Of a stretch of DNA of 64,000 nucleotides, positions 32,225-45,239 are shown piece by piece (the stretch's first letter is position 1; each line of letters begins with the position of its first letter). The position numbers and the translations under genes were made by a program. The notes under the pieces are model-generated. The model did no database searches. It was not told the origin of the DNA and saw only the letters and a list, made by a program, of their open reading frames with translations. The stretch is from positions 27,076,993 through 27,140,992 of the forward strand of contig NC_084668.1 in assembly GCF_028389875.1 (NCBI RefSeq), in the 5' to 3' direction. Source of the DNA: Rhea pennata (taxonomy: Eukaryota; Chordata; Aves; Rheiformes; Rheidae).

Positions 32225-34324
32225 CATCGTTTAGGGGTTGCGGCATGCTGCACCAGTCACAGCAATATGGAGCAAATCCTCATTAGGGCTGAAAGCTGTG
32301 AGTCTTGTAAACACCACAGTGTTTGACATCTGATGAGTATTTAACAAATATGAACCCCTTAAAAACTCTGAGATGTTTTAAATCCAAATTTCTATTAAAA
32401 GTATTCCCTTGTTAATTTGATTTAGATACTCTTCTCTGCAAGTGCTTATATTATCTTGACACAAAGCGTATCTAGATACTTGGCACAAGGCTTACAGGCT
32501 CCAGGTGTTGGCAGATCTTTTTGACATCTCTTAAAATTAACTATTTTTTTTTAGCTGCCGTGAAGTTTTTTAAAACGTTCTCGCTAGCATTTCCCGCAGA
32601 AATGCAGTCTTTTCCCTATATGTGGTATTTTCAAAGCTGACACTTGGTGGTGCTGTAGTTAATAGGTTTGCATTTTTCTGCTGCCGTTTCTCCGCTGCGG
32701 TTGGTTTGTTCACTTCCTTAGTTTGTAGACATCGCTTGGGCCGGGGAATGGTGCAGAAAATGCCCTGTTCCCTGTGAGGACCCGAGAGAGGGGGTGTTCA
32801 GAGTCCTGAAGAACCACGATCCGTGTTTCATTAGTTCTTAAATTAACAATAGCAACAACAAGAACGATAATAAATCTGCTTGTGTGCATTTCCTTGCAAA
32901 ACGTGTGAGCATCATTTCAGTGAAACAAAGTACAAGAGCGGTGTGGTAATTATGACAACAAGGAGCTGAAGCTCTGGAAGACTTCTCAAGATCTTGCTTA
33001 CCAAGTCCATCCTCTTCTAGGCAAGAGCACAGACGGATGGAGGTTTGCTTAACCCCGTCTTAAATACCAGTGCAGCCTCATGGGAATACCGCAGATGCCT
33101 TTATTTGCTTTTTCGTAAACTTCTCCTACGTGGTGTCTTTGCCTAAGTGGAAAGTGGAGGCATGCAGGCTCTCGGTGCTCCTGTCTACTGTGCCAGAAAT
33201 AGTAATCGCCGCGCGGCGGCCCGGGGAACAGGCACCCTTTGTTTTCCCAGCATTTCCCAGGGGCTCCCAGGTTTTGGAGGAACCATAGCAGACCAGCAGG
33301 GCCTGCTCAGATGTCCTGCTCTGCTGATTTGCTGTATGAGTGTCCAGTTTTTTCCCTGACCTTCCTGGAAACTCGGCATGCCCACTGGCTTTGTCCCCCA
33401 AAGATTCCTTAAAGATACTCGTAGTGTTAAAACAGATATTGCAGATGATCCACGTTTGATCATCAGCAGCGTCTTCCTATGGAGAATTTGGTGCAGTCCT
33501 GTGTGGGAGGGAGACAGTGGTATGATGAATAGCATCGCTCTATTCCCACATCTACTGGCTCAGCCTTCCACCTTTGCGAAACAACCGCCTTTAGTTTCAG
33601 GCAGGAAATAACCTGTAGGGACAAATGATATTAATTATTAGGACAAAGATCACTTGTTTAAGTGCAGGTTCTCAGTACTAATACAGAAAATAATCAAGAT
33701 ACATCATTGTAATTAAATTGAATCTGTTCTCTCCTCCCCAAAGATTTCCCTTTAAATCTAATATATTGTTTGGTTGGTTAATTAGTATTAAAATTTAAGA
33801 CCCAGAGAAGTTACAGTTCCCACATGGTAAGCATGAGCTAGAGCAGGTCTGCTATTACAGGCTTACCAGAAAACGATCAGGTTACAGGCTCAAAAAAACC
33901 AAAGCTCTTTCTGACTAAATGTAGTGAACATACATCAAAGAAGGCTGGTGAAGAAGCATAACCAAATATGCTTTGGGAGAACTAATGGAGGCACTAAGCT
34001 GATGTGGAAAAACTGTATGTCTTACTAGGCACTGAAATATGTTCTTATTGGTGGTACTGTGTGGTGAAAGCCTCAAATCATGTGGTAGGATCAATTTTGG
34101 TTTAAGACACATATTTTAATGCTTTTTAACAGGCAGGCTTTTGTATTTCAGTTATCTTGCTAGGTAAATGTGAGCTTCATATAATGTCCTGCTGCTTTGC
34201 AGAGGTGGATTTTATTTTTGTGGAAGCTGGGAAAGATAGGGATGAATTTAGCCCTTGGCAGGAAAAAAAGGTACTCATCATCAGCTTGCGAATGAGAAAA
34301 AATAGGACATACACCACTTATTCA

Positions 34325-34412
34325 AGCAGAAAGAAGGAAGGAAGAAAGGAAGGAAAGAGAAAAGAAGGAAGGAAGGGAGGAAGGGAGGAAGGGAGGAAGG
34401 GAGGAAGAAAAA
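34325..34412. repeat. (GGAA)n/(GGGAGGAA)n purine microsatellite
   Basis: GAAGGAAGGAAG and GGGAGGAAGGGAGGAAG units with interruptions. The open frame across it (34157-34540) consists of Lys/Glu/Gly/Arg repeats and is not a gene. Confidence 0.95.
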
Positions 34413-35854
34413 TAGGCTGGAAGTGCCTTCATTATTTGAACAGAATATTACTTTTTCCAGAAGGAAAATATGGGAGGATTTTTTGGGCATGTTTTCACTG
34501 TAGCTGTAATTCCTTCTTTCTGTTAATATCTGAAGATTAGGTATGCTTAGTAGAAGAGTTTTAGTTTAACCTTTGCCTTTGCAATAGATATAAAGTTTGT
34601 TTTCCTTTACACCCGGAGGTTTGTCCTTTACACCAAAGGTTTATGTATCACATATGATTTTCCCCTGGAAATTCGAAAGCTCTAAACATGCTCATCTGGG
34701 AAGTGAGAGAGTATGTAGCAGTCTGTCTGGCATTTGATTTAGACACTCCCTGCTTTCGTGGTGTTTCTCAGCTCTCAAGGTCAAATGCAAAATGCATCTT
34801 GCAAAGGGAGCTGAAGCCACCAATTACACAAAGGAAAATGAGCAACAATTCTTGGTGCAACACGTACTTCATGCATTCCTGCCTCCTCTCAAAACAAGCA
34901 TCTCAGCAGACAGTAAAAGCAGATGTTTCCAGGGTGTTTCGGGGCCCTGAAATGGCCAACGTGCCTCTGCACCACCCTCACCTCCCGCACAGTGGACAGC
35001 CTGGGCAGGGCCTGCGTCTTGATCAGGGATGCTCTGCAGAGAGCCTGCCCAGCTGTCTAGATGTGAGTGCCAACAGACTGCGTGTGTATCTTGCTTATCT
35101 TACGAATAGCACTGAATTTGTAATAAAAATAGATTTGTGAAGAAAAAAAAAGGCTACATGATTTTAATTTTGAGAATGTGAAAACTATATCAAAAATTTT
35201 GAATAGCAAATATACAGTGATTTACTCCCCTTTGAATGAGACCATCATGACAAAAGGTATGTTTCATCACAAATGACCTAGGTGAAAAGCAGCCGAAAAC
35301 TGCCTTAGACTGCCACTTAGTAAGAGTATAAATCACATGCACTCAGATTTAGAAAAAGATGAACATGAGGGAGAGTCTGAGATGGACCTTAGTCCAAACT
35401 TCACTACAAGATCATACAAACAAATAAGTATTATCGTAGTGCAAGCGTTTCTGCAGGACGACAAGAGAACTGATGGTACCCAGCTAATTCACAAAGCAGA
35501 AAGCAACAGTAAAGGACTAAGCCTCCTTCTGGGGTGGGCGATCTAACACCGCGACTGCGCTCGGGATGCAGCGCTGGAGAGGAGAAGCCCTTCCACGGCA
35601 AAAGCGAGCAGCCCTGAGGAAGCTTTGGTTGCTGGCAGAGGTCCGTAGTGATGGACAGCACGACACTGCCCTCCTGGGAAGAGCAGCGATGCCCCAGCCC
35701 TCCCTCGCCAGCTCCTGCCCGGCTGGTCGGGGCGCCGCGGCCCAGACCCACAGCCTTCAGGATTCCTCTTCATTCAGAGCTTCTCAAGCAGAAAAAGCAT
35801 GTTAAAAACGCTCTAGCACATACTGTATCTAGCTGGACACACAAAAAAAATTAC

Positions 35855-35949
35855 CTTGTCTTGCTGGAGCAGTTGTAGCAGCTGCTAACTGCAACTGGAG
35901 CAGCTGCCAGTCATTCCCAAACTTAACGTTACGTGTGTTCATTTTAGTC
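35855..35949 (-). other. candidate unidentified exon, 95 bases
   Basis: On the minus strand a polypyrimidine tract ending CTCTTCCTTTTGCAG precedes the segment, and ACAAG/GTAATT follows it, so both splice sites are near consensus. Only one frame is open: after one base it reads TKMNTRNVKFGNDWQLLQLQ then LAAATTAPARQ, then one base is left over. I do not recognise the product. It could be an exon of an unknown gene, of a non-coding RNA, or chance. Confidence 0.3.
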
Positions 35950-37509
35950 CTGCAAAAGGAAGAGCTGTGGGATATAATGTGTTTTTTCATTGTTGCTGTT
36001 GCTGGGGATTCTTTCTTTTTTTCTTTTAAGGTGTAAGGCTTTTTAAAACATGATTTCTGGCCTAGCCCCATGATTCACACAAGCAGTTCTGAAAAACTTT
36101 GACTTACAGAAGGGACAGAAATTGCTTTCACAAATTACTGCACATAAATATACAGAGAAAGAATGCAAGAAACTGCCCGTTAAAAGTGCCCTAGTTCTCA
36201 AGACTTCATGTTCATGCTTTGCATAGAATACAGTGCTCTAATTCTTCCTAGTGCCAGGTAGTCCTAACCAGGGGTGGAAATTGAGCTAGGGACTAGAGCC
36301 TAAAAGGCTCAGTTTACAGTGTTTTCCCCATACTGCCTGTGGCAATGTACCTGCAAGGCAGTTTGGTGCTTCTCAGCAATAGCTCAGCCTCCTAATTACA
36401 GCAGCAGTGTTTTTCCCACCTACACTTTTCTTGCAAACGCTCTGCTGCTCTCATATCTACATACATTTAACTTAAAGTCTTCCCAAGGCAGATGCTTCCT
36501 ACAGCTTCAGAGATACAGACACAGATCTTCCATCGAAGAGTACAAGAGCTCCAATGATAGGAAGGTTTCTGGAGGGCGCAAAAACTTTCCCATGATGTAT
36601 TTAAATGCAAAAAACCATATGCGATGAGCCGTAGAGCCAGGACAGAGCAGGGGCCTCTTGGTGCACAGCCCTTCGCTCAGCGCCCAGCCCGAGCACAGCC
36701 CGTGCCCCGCGTGGCACAGGGGTGCCAGCTCGGAGATCCTGGCGGCTGGAGACCGGCCGACGTGCCTAATAGTAAGAGGAGTGTCAAAAAGGCTGACAGG
36801 TAATTTTATCGAAACACAGTATGGGTGCTGATGATGAGTAGCCAGGAGGTTTCAACAGAAAACTTTCCTTCTGGAAATTGTTCCATTTTATTTATTTATT
36901 TTTTTTTTTGTTTTAGATCTCATTTGCAGACTGTAAAGTACATGAAGGGAATGTGGCCAGATGCTTTTTTTTACGCTTTGTGTTCTGGCTGAACCTTATA
37001 AACAAGCTATAACCCTCAAAGTAAATTTTGTTTTGCTTATCCTGGACCTCCTATTTTTTATCTCCAGCTGCTTAGATCCTGAGTCTGTTGGTTATTGATA
37101 GAAAAAAGTATATTTTTTCTGTCCCCATGCTTCTTTCACTTTTTTTAAGGGAGAAAAACATGCGATTACTTCCTAGTTTAAGTTTTTTTAAGCTGTAGAT
37201 TGTAAAAACAATTCTGTAAATTACCCAAATCTCTTAGGGTGTGCATGTTTTTATACAATAAAACCATGATGATTTGTGGCCTAGAACTTCTGAGCTGCTT
37301 CAGAGACTGTTGCTATGGTGTGAAGATACCTGATATATAGCATGTTTTATTGGCTGCATGCTGCCCACCGTGGTGTCTTTGTGAAGGTTCAATCACCAGA
37401 GAGAGCAGCGTACAGAAACAGCGTACTCTCCTGCACGAAGTTTCTGCTTTCTCTGTTTTGAAAGCATGCACTGTGAGACTAGACGCTACTTCGCTGTTCT
37501 CCTCCGAAA
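35950..37509. other. gene-poor intergenic DNA
   Basis: AT-rich apart from a small GC patch at about 36.63-36.77 kb. Nothing recognisable is coded here. Confidence 0.55.
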
Positions 37510-37624
37510 ATTTAGTTTATTACAGGAAGCGGAGTGGAGTAGAGAGGAGAAGAAAGCAAGAAGAGAGAAGGGAAGGGAAGAGGAAGGGAAGAGGAAGGGA
37601 AGAGGAAGGGAAGGGAAGCGAAGG
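37510..37624. repeat. GGAAG/GAGGAAGGGAA purine-rich repeat
   Basis: A polypurine tract with several copies of GAGGAAGGGAA on the plus strand. The open frames over it are low-complexity Lys/Glu/Gly/Arg sequence. Confidence 0.9.
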
Positions 37625-37849
37625 GGCATCGGCCAAGGCTCAGACTACGCGTGGAGCAGGGGGACTTTGAGCAGGGTTTCCCTCATCCTCCCGTCATGAT
37701 GGGAGCTGTTGATGAGCTGTTTCCCAGTACAGAGCTGCTCGTAAGGGCCCACGTGAAGAGCACCTGTGTCACTGACACTCAAACACGTCAAACTTTGGCA
37801 GAAAGTGGGAGGACAGAGAGTGCCTGAGGACCCTCCAGGTGGCTCGTTA

Positions 37850-38345
37850 CGAGCTGGTCTCTGCTCCTGTGAGCGTTAATGAGTCCCCAAGGCGCTGGCC
37901 ATGGGGCAGGCGCCTCTCCTCACCACGGCTGCCCCCTCGTAGCCCTGCTCCCGTGCGCAGCACCATCGGGGAGCGGCGTACCCTCCTCCTGGGAAATGCG
38001 TCCGCACCTTTGCTCCTTGCCCGGGAGCCTGGCCGGCCGAGTTGCCGGATCGCTTGAGGCAGACGCATGCTGCCAGGCACCCGCGCGCGGCCGTCCGTTC
38101 TCACCGCTGAATGGCAGGAAAAGGTGGCGTGTCGGGAACATCCTGTTCTGCCGGCCGGGGCGGCCGAGGCAGAGTGCCACCCCGCAGGCTCTTCGCGCAC
38201 ATCGGTCCGTGCAGCTCTCTGTGCACGGGGCTCCTCCACGGGACGGTCGCCGACGCCAACCGCTGGCCCTTGCGCGGGCTCGTCGCCCCGGTGCGGTGCC
38301 AAAGCGCAGCGGTGGGCGAGTAGGTGCACCCCAGGTTGCACGCTG
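37850..38345. promoter_or_regulatory. CpG island without an assigned gene
   Basis: About 450 bases with dense CpG in otherwise AT-rich DNA. Open frames on both strands (for example minus 37847-38485) have no recognisable domain. It could be the promoter of a long non-coding RNA or of the unidentified minus-strand segments, but their order does not require it. Confidence 0.5.
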
Positions 38346-41300
38346 CTTGCCTGCGCTCGGCTTTTGTGACTGGTAGCCCCTGGTCTAACAGGCTGACCTG
38401 CCCAGTGCCACGTGCAGCCGCTGAAAAGAGAAGCCTTTCCTCCTGAGAACCGTGGCTTTCTGTCGTCCAGAAATACGCAGCTCATCAGGCATCGCTTGTG
38501 CCGCTGCTCATGCAGGCCCTTCCAGAAGGGCTCCCCTTGCCTGATCCGCTGCTTGCTGTTATTAGCCAGAGAGATTTGCTGGAAACAGGCAGTCCCGCGA
38601 GCAGTGTCCTCTGGACCAGCTCTGCTGGTTTGGTTATATCTGTGTCTGCTAAACTGCTAGTGCAATTTAAAGCAATTTTCCACGAATAGGGTGTTCGTAA
38701 CATCTCTCTCCTGCGTGGCCTCCCTGGTGGACCTAGCAAGGGGTGGGCTAGCAAGGCGCTCTAGCCCATCTCCCACTGGGGTCATTGGTAGGTCTGTCTC
38801 CTTTCCCAGCTGTGTTCCGACGAAACGTGTGGGGCCGAATATGCTGCCCACTCTTGGGCGCAGGACAGGAGCTGGCCAGTGGATCGACAGTTACGAGCGA
38901 GGCAGGGGAACAGGGCGACTGTCAGCACGGAGCATTGTTTCCTTAGGAAACCAGCCCAGAAACAGGATGAATGTATATATAGAAAGAGGTTTACAGTTTT
39001 ATCTTCTTTATGATAAAGAAGTGCCATGGAAAGCAGCTGGGTACAGGGGAAGAGACTTTTCAGGGCATAAGTTTCCTGCAAATGTTCAAGTGGGGACAAT
39101 GCATTTCTTAGATGGGTAAAAGGGCTATTTTAAAAGGACTGGCCTTCCCCCACAGAGGCTCGCAGTCTGTCCTGTATTTATGAGATTGCATCTGGAAAGA
39201 AACAAAAGATGAAAACACCAGACCCAGTGTGTTAGCTGAAAAAGATATTTTTCAGTCAAGCAGATGGTGAATAGAAACCTACCATAGAAACCAGCTTACG
39301 CAACTCTTTTCACAACCAGTATGCCTGTTAAATACAAAGCTCCAGATAGAACAGTGAGATAGAGCTAGTCAAAACAGCTTGTGCTAATAAAATAGTGAAG
39401 TAAAGAGCACATAGCAATTTTAAAGGAACTTGCGAAGGATATGTTAAAATCCAAAGACAGTGATGTAATCCAAGTGTTGCTTCAAAACCCTATAGTTACT
39501 GCTTCTCTTGATGCGTATGGCTCACCAAACCCTACAAATCAACAACCATAATAATAATAAAAACCTCACTGAAAGCGTGAGTCAGCCAAAGGTAAAGGCA
39601 CTCAGTGGCTGCTTGAAGCTGTGCAGACCTGCAGCGTGGCCAGGGGCAAGGGAAGGTCAGAGCAAACTCGCAAGAACCCAGCTTTGCTGTAGCCTTGGAT
39701 GGAAGGAACCACTGTGGGGAATAAACAGAGGAAGCAAAGATACAAGAGAAGAAAGAAAAAGAGAGAATGCAGAAAAGCACTAGCAATATACTTCTTGCTG
39801 TGTAGAAGCATTTGCTCTCTGCAAGCTGCTGTGGTACTGTGCATATGCACTCCCTGCAGCAGTGGGATCCGAAGATAAGCAGAGACCAGGGCGACTGAAG
39901 GAGAAGAGGAAGCTGAGAGATTTGCACATCTTGCATGTTAAAAGACCTCAAAAGTTAATTACTTTGATTAATGTTTATCAAGAAGACCTGAGTTTTGAAA
40001 CACAATTTAATGTTTGATGGCAGAAAAGTATAGCTAGTATATACAATGTAGTAAATTAGCTGCCTGTTTAAGCTTCACCTAATGACTGTGGGTATTTTGG
40101 AGGGTAAATGCTGTTCAGAACAGCACTTCTGAGCTCACTTGAATCAGGAATCTCAATTATTATGGTTAGTAAGTTGTATATGTAGTCTGAATTTCCCCCA
40201 AGTGTTTAGGGGGTATTTCCTGTTGCAAGAATGGCAGGATCCAGTCTAGCAAAGACTTGCATGCTGAGTATTATGTATTGTGAACAAACCTGCTGATTTT
40301 TTGGATGGTTTCCTAACTCTCAGTTTTTCCCTTAGATTTAAAAACTTCTCGTTTAGCTGTCAGTTGAGTCTCTAATATGGGCTGGATATACTGACAGCAG
40401 CTCTCCTGCGTCGAAGTCTTTCCTTATAGAATCCTATTTTTGATTGACTTTCATATAGAGGAAACTCCCAGAGGAACTCCTTGAACCATATGGGTCCTAT
40501 CTTTTGACATAACAATTATTGCCCGATAATAACACAATAGCAATAGCAGCATGTTTGGGAATCAACAGTGAAATACTAATGAATGTTAATGCATTGGTTT
40601 AATTTAGTACATTTGTTTTGTTGATGTACTTATTAACCTTCTGGTCTGCGGTTAATAAGCCATTCTATTTTGAGGTATTATTATCTGGGGGAAGAAGAGA
40701 AAAACAACACTGATGAAGTTAGACAGTTTGCTTTTGTTTCATTCACGTTTTGCTTGCTAATTGACAGCGGATCCTAGCTGTTAACCCCTAGACTGTGCTC
40801 GGATCGCAGTGACATCGATGTTGTTTTAATAGCACAGTGACAGAGGGATGCTTTTAAGGAGAGAACGCTCAGCTTATTTTGGATGTACAAAAGGACTTTT
40901 ATGGCCAGGAAATGCCACGCATTGCAGAAGGCAGCCTGAAGGGCTGCCATGGTCACCCAAGCTCCACGCTGTGGGGAGCGTGCGCCCAACAAAGCCGGCG
41001 CTGCAAGGGCCCGGCTGCGGGAAGGAAGCACAAGGCTGCTTTGTGTTGCTGGGACACAGCAGGTCGGTCCCCACGGGGACGGTTTCTCTCTCACCGCCTC
41101 GAATTATGCCTTCGGCTCTGTTCTTCTGTCCCTTCGTTTTCTTGTTTTCTCGGTGTTACGATCATACAGACACGTGATCTGTTCGTGTCCACTCAGCTTG
41201 GTTCAGAACCATTCAGCCGCTGCTTTTCATGGGGTTTGGGGGTGCTGGTGAAAGGACAGAGAGATTCTGTTGGGAAAGGGGACATCTTTAAGTACAGCTC

Positions 41301-42942
41301 ATGGTAGCTAGAGACAAGATATGTCTCTTAGCACATGTCTATGCAATAGCCTCCTCTTCTCTCTCCAGTTCTAGAAATCTTTTTTGCTCTGGATGAGATT
41401 TACCTAAAGAATTCAGCAGTACAAGTTTCAGTAAGAAGTAGCGACACATGGGTTTCTAAAATCTTCTGGCCTATTCAAAAGGTTCTCTCTATCTTCGCGG
41501 CTTTTATTGCCACAGACCAGAAAGCCGCATTCCCTCATCTCTGCTCACAGGAGAAACGCCTTCGGACACTGGAAAGACAGGGTCTGGAAGTGAGGAACTC
41601 GTCATTACGACAGCAGGTGATTTTCCAAGCACAGACAGCATGGGTCTGCCAAGGGCCTGAGGGTGCTAATAGACCTGAACAGCCCTGAGCAGCCCCACCT
41701 GGGGCCCCCACCCATCTCCCTGTATTAAAGCTCAGTCTGGGGACTACTGCTCCCTGCCCTGAGGGTGCTGCAGCAGTGTGGGGCTCCTGTCCTGCCTGGC
41801 TCTAGACTCATCCCTATAGAAGTCCAGGATGCCCTTGGTGGGGGCTGTTTATAGAAGCACATGTGTAAGTAAAGCAGAAATTGCCAGTTCCAGGGGCTTC
41901 ATGTCCTGCTAGAATAGGTGAAGGAAGAGGGGGGAAAATAAGTAACAAAAGTAAGAAGGTGCTTCAGTTAATTTTATCTCCAACTCTTGTTTCAGCTGTT
42001 TTTTCAGGTGCTATTCTTTCTTGTTTTAGTTGAAATGTGGGAAAATTGTTTCTGACAAATCATGTCAGTTTTAAAGAAGGTATTTCCCTGTCTCGGTGTT
42101 TACTTTTGGCTGTTTCTCTCTAGCAACTGTGGCTGCTCACTTCTCTTCAAGCAGTTGTCTGAACAGCATTGGTATCTCCAGCTTGGGCTTGGGAGCATCC
42201 CCAGAAATAAAAATTCCTTTGTTCTCCACTGGAACTGCAAAGCCCTAGGACAGGGATATGAATTCAATATTGATATTATATGGACTGAATATGTGTGAAG
42301 CTCACTTTATCAGTGAAGCTCAACCAGGGTTGTAGTAGCTGTATATATAGTAAGGGTATTACTTCTGCTGCTTCTTCCTGCTAACACATGCTAACGTGAA
42401 CAGGCTAAAATAGAGCTCCTTTATTAATTACACTGGACTTCCCTTTGATATTATCCCTTCTCACTTCTCTTCCCTCCAAAACAGCTGTTTGATATACCTT
42501 GCTGGTGCAATTAATGAGACCAGCAAGGTTCACTTATGCTGACTAATGCAGAAACCCAACTGCTTTCCAACAGCCACAGTGGGAAGGGAAAATATCTGTG
42601 CGCAGTCTGCTGGAGCAAGGATAGCAGCAGCCTGTGAATGCTGGGATTTGGTCTCTTTAGAAAGCCTATCTCTAAGGTATGCACTTTGCCTAGGAACAGT
42701 AGGTACAGAGTTAAGTTATCATTCCTAAAGCAAATACCCCCTTCTCCCTCAGAAGTTTAAACCTATCACTTAGCAGACTGTAATTCTAAAATACATAAGA
42801 ACCTATTTTGCTTCATAGAGCAACTTTTCTAAGAAAGAAAAGTACAGTCACTTGTTTTGGAGGGTTTTTTGAGCCTCTGGAGTGTGTACTTACTATAGAA
42901 CTATGACCTGATTATTTTCAGAGATATACACGCAGCATGTTA
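38346..42942. other. gene-poor intergenic DNA
   Basis: Mixed composition with slightly GC-richer parts (38.35-38.9, 40.9-41.1 and 41.6-41.8 kb). No recognised gene or transposon. Confidence 0.55.
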
Positions 42943-43008
42943 CTACTTTTTTTTCCCCAAAAACATTGACTTTTTTGATGCTGCATTGATCCATGACAGA
43001 AAAAATAC

Positions 43009-43172
43009 GTACAATTCGGTATGATTTTCTTGTAATTCTCTAATCACTTCTTCACAGAGATTCCCCTGCCTGTCTCCTACAAAGCAAGTGCGGTACAGCA
43101 CATCAAGGACAGTTTGATACAGCTGTCTTTTATCACTGTTCAAAGTATCCTTCAGATTTTTGAAGATCTGAC
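43009..43172 (-). other. candidate unidentified coding exon, 164 bases
   Basis: On the minus strand TTTGATTCAG precedes the segment and GTATTTTT follows it. The frame, open from 43239 to a stop at 42943, reads QIFKNLKDTLNSDKRQLYQT, VLDVLYRTCFVGDRQGNLCE, EVIRELQENHTELY. Codons are mostly purine-first, and the sequence suggests two amphipathic helices rich in Asp, Glu, Lys and Gln, quite unlike low-complexity noise. I do not recognise the family. It could be an exon of an unannotated gene or a relic of one. Confidence 0.35.
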
Positions 43173-44772
43173 CTGAATCAAACAATTGTGATGGAGAGGT
43201 AGCATTGATTTTTACTCTGTGATATGCCAGGGAAGCATTTTAAGAGTGATTTCAAAGATGCTAAAATGTATTCTCTTGGAATTACCCTTTTCAGGAAGGA
43301 TGCTGAAGACATAGCAATTGTAGCTACTGTAAACCTGAAATTCAAGTGAAAGCTTATGGGGCTTGGAGCTATGTGAAGCAAAACCAAAGGAGAATTGCAC
43401 TGATCCCTGTGAACTGAAAGGCTAAGGATAATGTGTGAGGAGTGGGACAGAGAAAGCGGGTAACAAAGCTTATGAAGGGAGAGGGAGGGTAAAAGAACTG
43501 GCTTCATCCTCTTCAGATAAAGCTAGGTGTCATATTACACTCCAAACTATTCCTCTTAATGCTTAGAAAACAGACAACTGAAGGTGTACACTTCAGATAA
43601 CCAAAGGTAAGAGACTACATTTCTAGAGTTTTGAAATTTTAATTTTTCCTCAGTCATCTGGCCTGAAGTGTGCAAGCTTCTTAATTCTGTTGTGCAGAGG
43701 ACTCATTTCTTTTCTGTTTAAACATTTGATTTTCCTTTCTTATGGTAGTGTAATACAGTTCCATTAGTTCAAACTTATTCTTGTATAACTATTTATGCTT
43801 GACTACAGTGAATTTTATGTACAGATTTCAAGTTCACCCCCACTACTCAAGAAAGGGGTCTTTGCTAAGTTCAAAGTGCAACAACTTTTTGATTATCTTG
43901 AATCCTAGAAGAAAGTCAGTGGGCTTGGAGATCCAAACAGTGGTCTGCTGTCTAGCAGCTACTTGAGTTTCACGTTGATCTTTAGTTTGACTCTCCAATT
44001 TTGATATCATCTTTTTTTTTTTTTTTTTTCCCTGTGAGAACATTGTATAGGAAAGGATTGATACAAAGAGCTTTAGGGGCTGGTCCTACTGTGTGATACT
44101 AGGCAAGCCAATTCCCTGCCATGTTTCTTCCCTTGGAGGAAAAAGTTTACGAGGCCTGAACATAGCCCTAAGCGCAAGGCAACTCATGTTTGTGAAATAC
44201 TAGCAAAAGCTTTTATAGCCCTGTTAACGGAAGTGGCTTTATGCCAATTTGAACATTATAAGCTATTGGCCTAGTGATCATATTGAGCTTTGGAGGTAAA
44301 AATGTTACAGAATATAAACCAGTATAATAGCATGGTTGTAAGCTGTAGTCATTAGAAGAGGGAAAAAGTCTAGTCAAAACAACTTAAGGAGTGTTATTGC
44401 AGAGAGGCTGATAAGGCTCTCCGTTCAGTCGGGAAGGGATGTGATAGCATACGGAGGAATTGTCATTCACATCTGGGAAAGGAGAAACGTGTTTCAGTCC
44501 TGCAACAACTCTTCATCATTGCTATATATTAAGAACAAATGTCACCCTTTTCACAGCTTTCCCTGAAACAGCTAAATAAACTGGATGTATTTATAGTCTG
44601 AAGGATACAAACACTGGTATTTAAAGCGCAGTTGGTGATTCATGGAAAACTGATAAACATTAATTTCAGGAACAATGGTGCTCAGCACTCGCATTGTACT
44701 CCCTGTAGCTCCTGCTGCTTGTATCTTGCTGGTTAGTCATATATCCTGAAACACCCAGAGATGTTCCTTGTG

Positions 44773-45003
44773 CTACAGCTCTGTTTTCATGAACATGAGT
44801 CTTGTCTTTAGATATCTATCTTCTATTTTCTTAATATTGTACTCAATATGCCTAGACAACAATACTTCTGCCTGAAAGACTGATTTGTAGCAGTTGCCAC
44901 TGAGATGCCAGTAGATGAGCACGGTCATGACAAAAATCACTACTATAAGTGACACCTGGTTTGGCAGCTTTACAGAACACTGACAAAGCTTGAAAATAAC
45001 TCT
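44773..45003 (-). other. candidate unidentified coding segment with a membrane span
   Basis: An open minus-strand frame reads (…KLPNQ)VSLIVVIFVMTVLIYW, one hydrophobic span of about 16 residues, then HLSGNCYKSVFQAEVLLSRH and IEYNIKKIEDRYLKTRLMFM, a charged helical stretch, to a stop at 44773. CCAAACCAG/GTGTCA could be an acceptor. The frame directly upstream (44970-45179), in another register, also has a good acceptor (TATATAATGTTTCAG at its start). The product is not recognised and it is not clear whether the two join. Confidence 0.25.
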
Positions 45004-45239
45004 TTAACCCTAGGCTGGTCCTGTGGTGTTACAGTTGAGGATTTTTGTTTTTTACTGCCTGTGCTCTGTCTGCCTTGGATAAACATAAGATTCCAGAACT
45101 GACAAACCAGAATCTTTCCTGAGTATTTAACTTCATATGAAAGAGGCTGTTTTTTTCTTGAACTCATTTCCTGAAACATTATATAACTTTGAGCAAGGGT
45201 AAGAACCTAAATACAGTTGGTACTAATCTTGCCTCTAAA

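Larger units (their letters stand above)
30851..35854. other. gene-poor intergenic DNA
   Basis: No recognised gene. Contents include a polypurine GGAA microsatellite (34325-34412), a small open frame at 32021-32224 described separately, and small GC-richer patches (31.48-31.60, 33.20 and 35.55-35.75 kb). Confidence 0.55.

Noticed and set aside
34157..34540. 127-codon plus-strand frame
   Set aside because: It is built on the GGAA microsatellite.
37350..37699. Plus-strand frames rich in Glu, Gly, Lys and Arg
   Set aside because: They translate the GGAAG purine repeat.
42946..43002. Extension of the 43.0 kb frame past the putative donor to the stop
   Set aside because: The extra residues end in a Lys run from a T tract and lack the character of the preceding part; read-through into intron is more likely.
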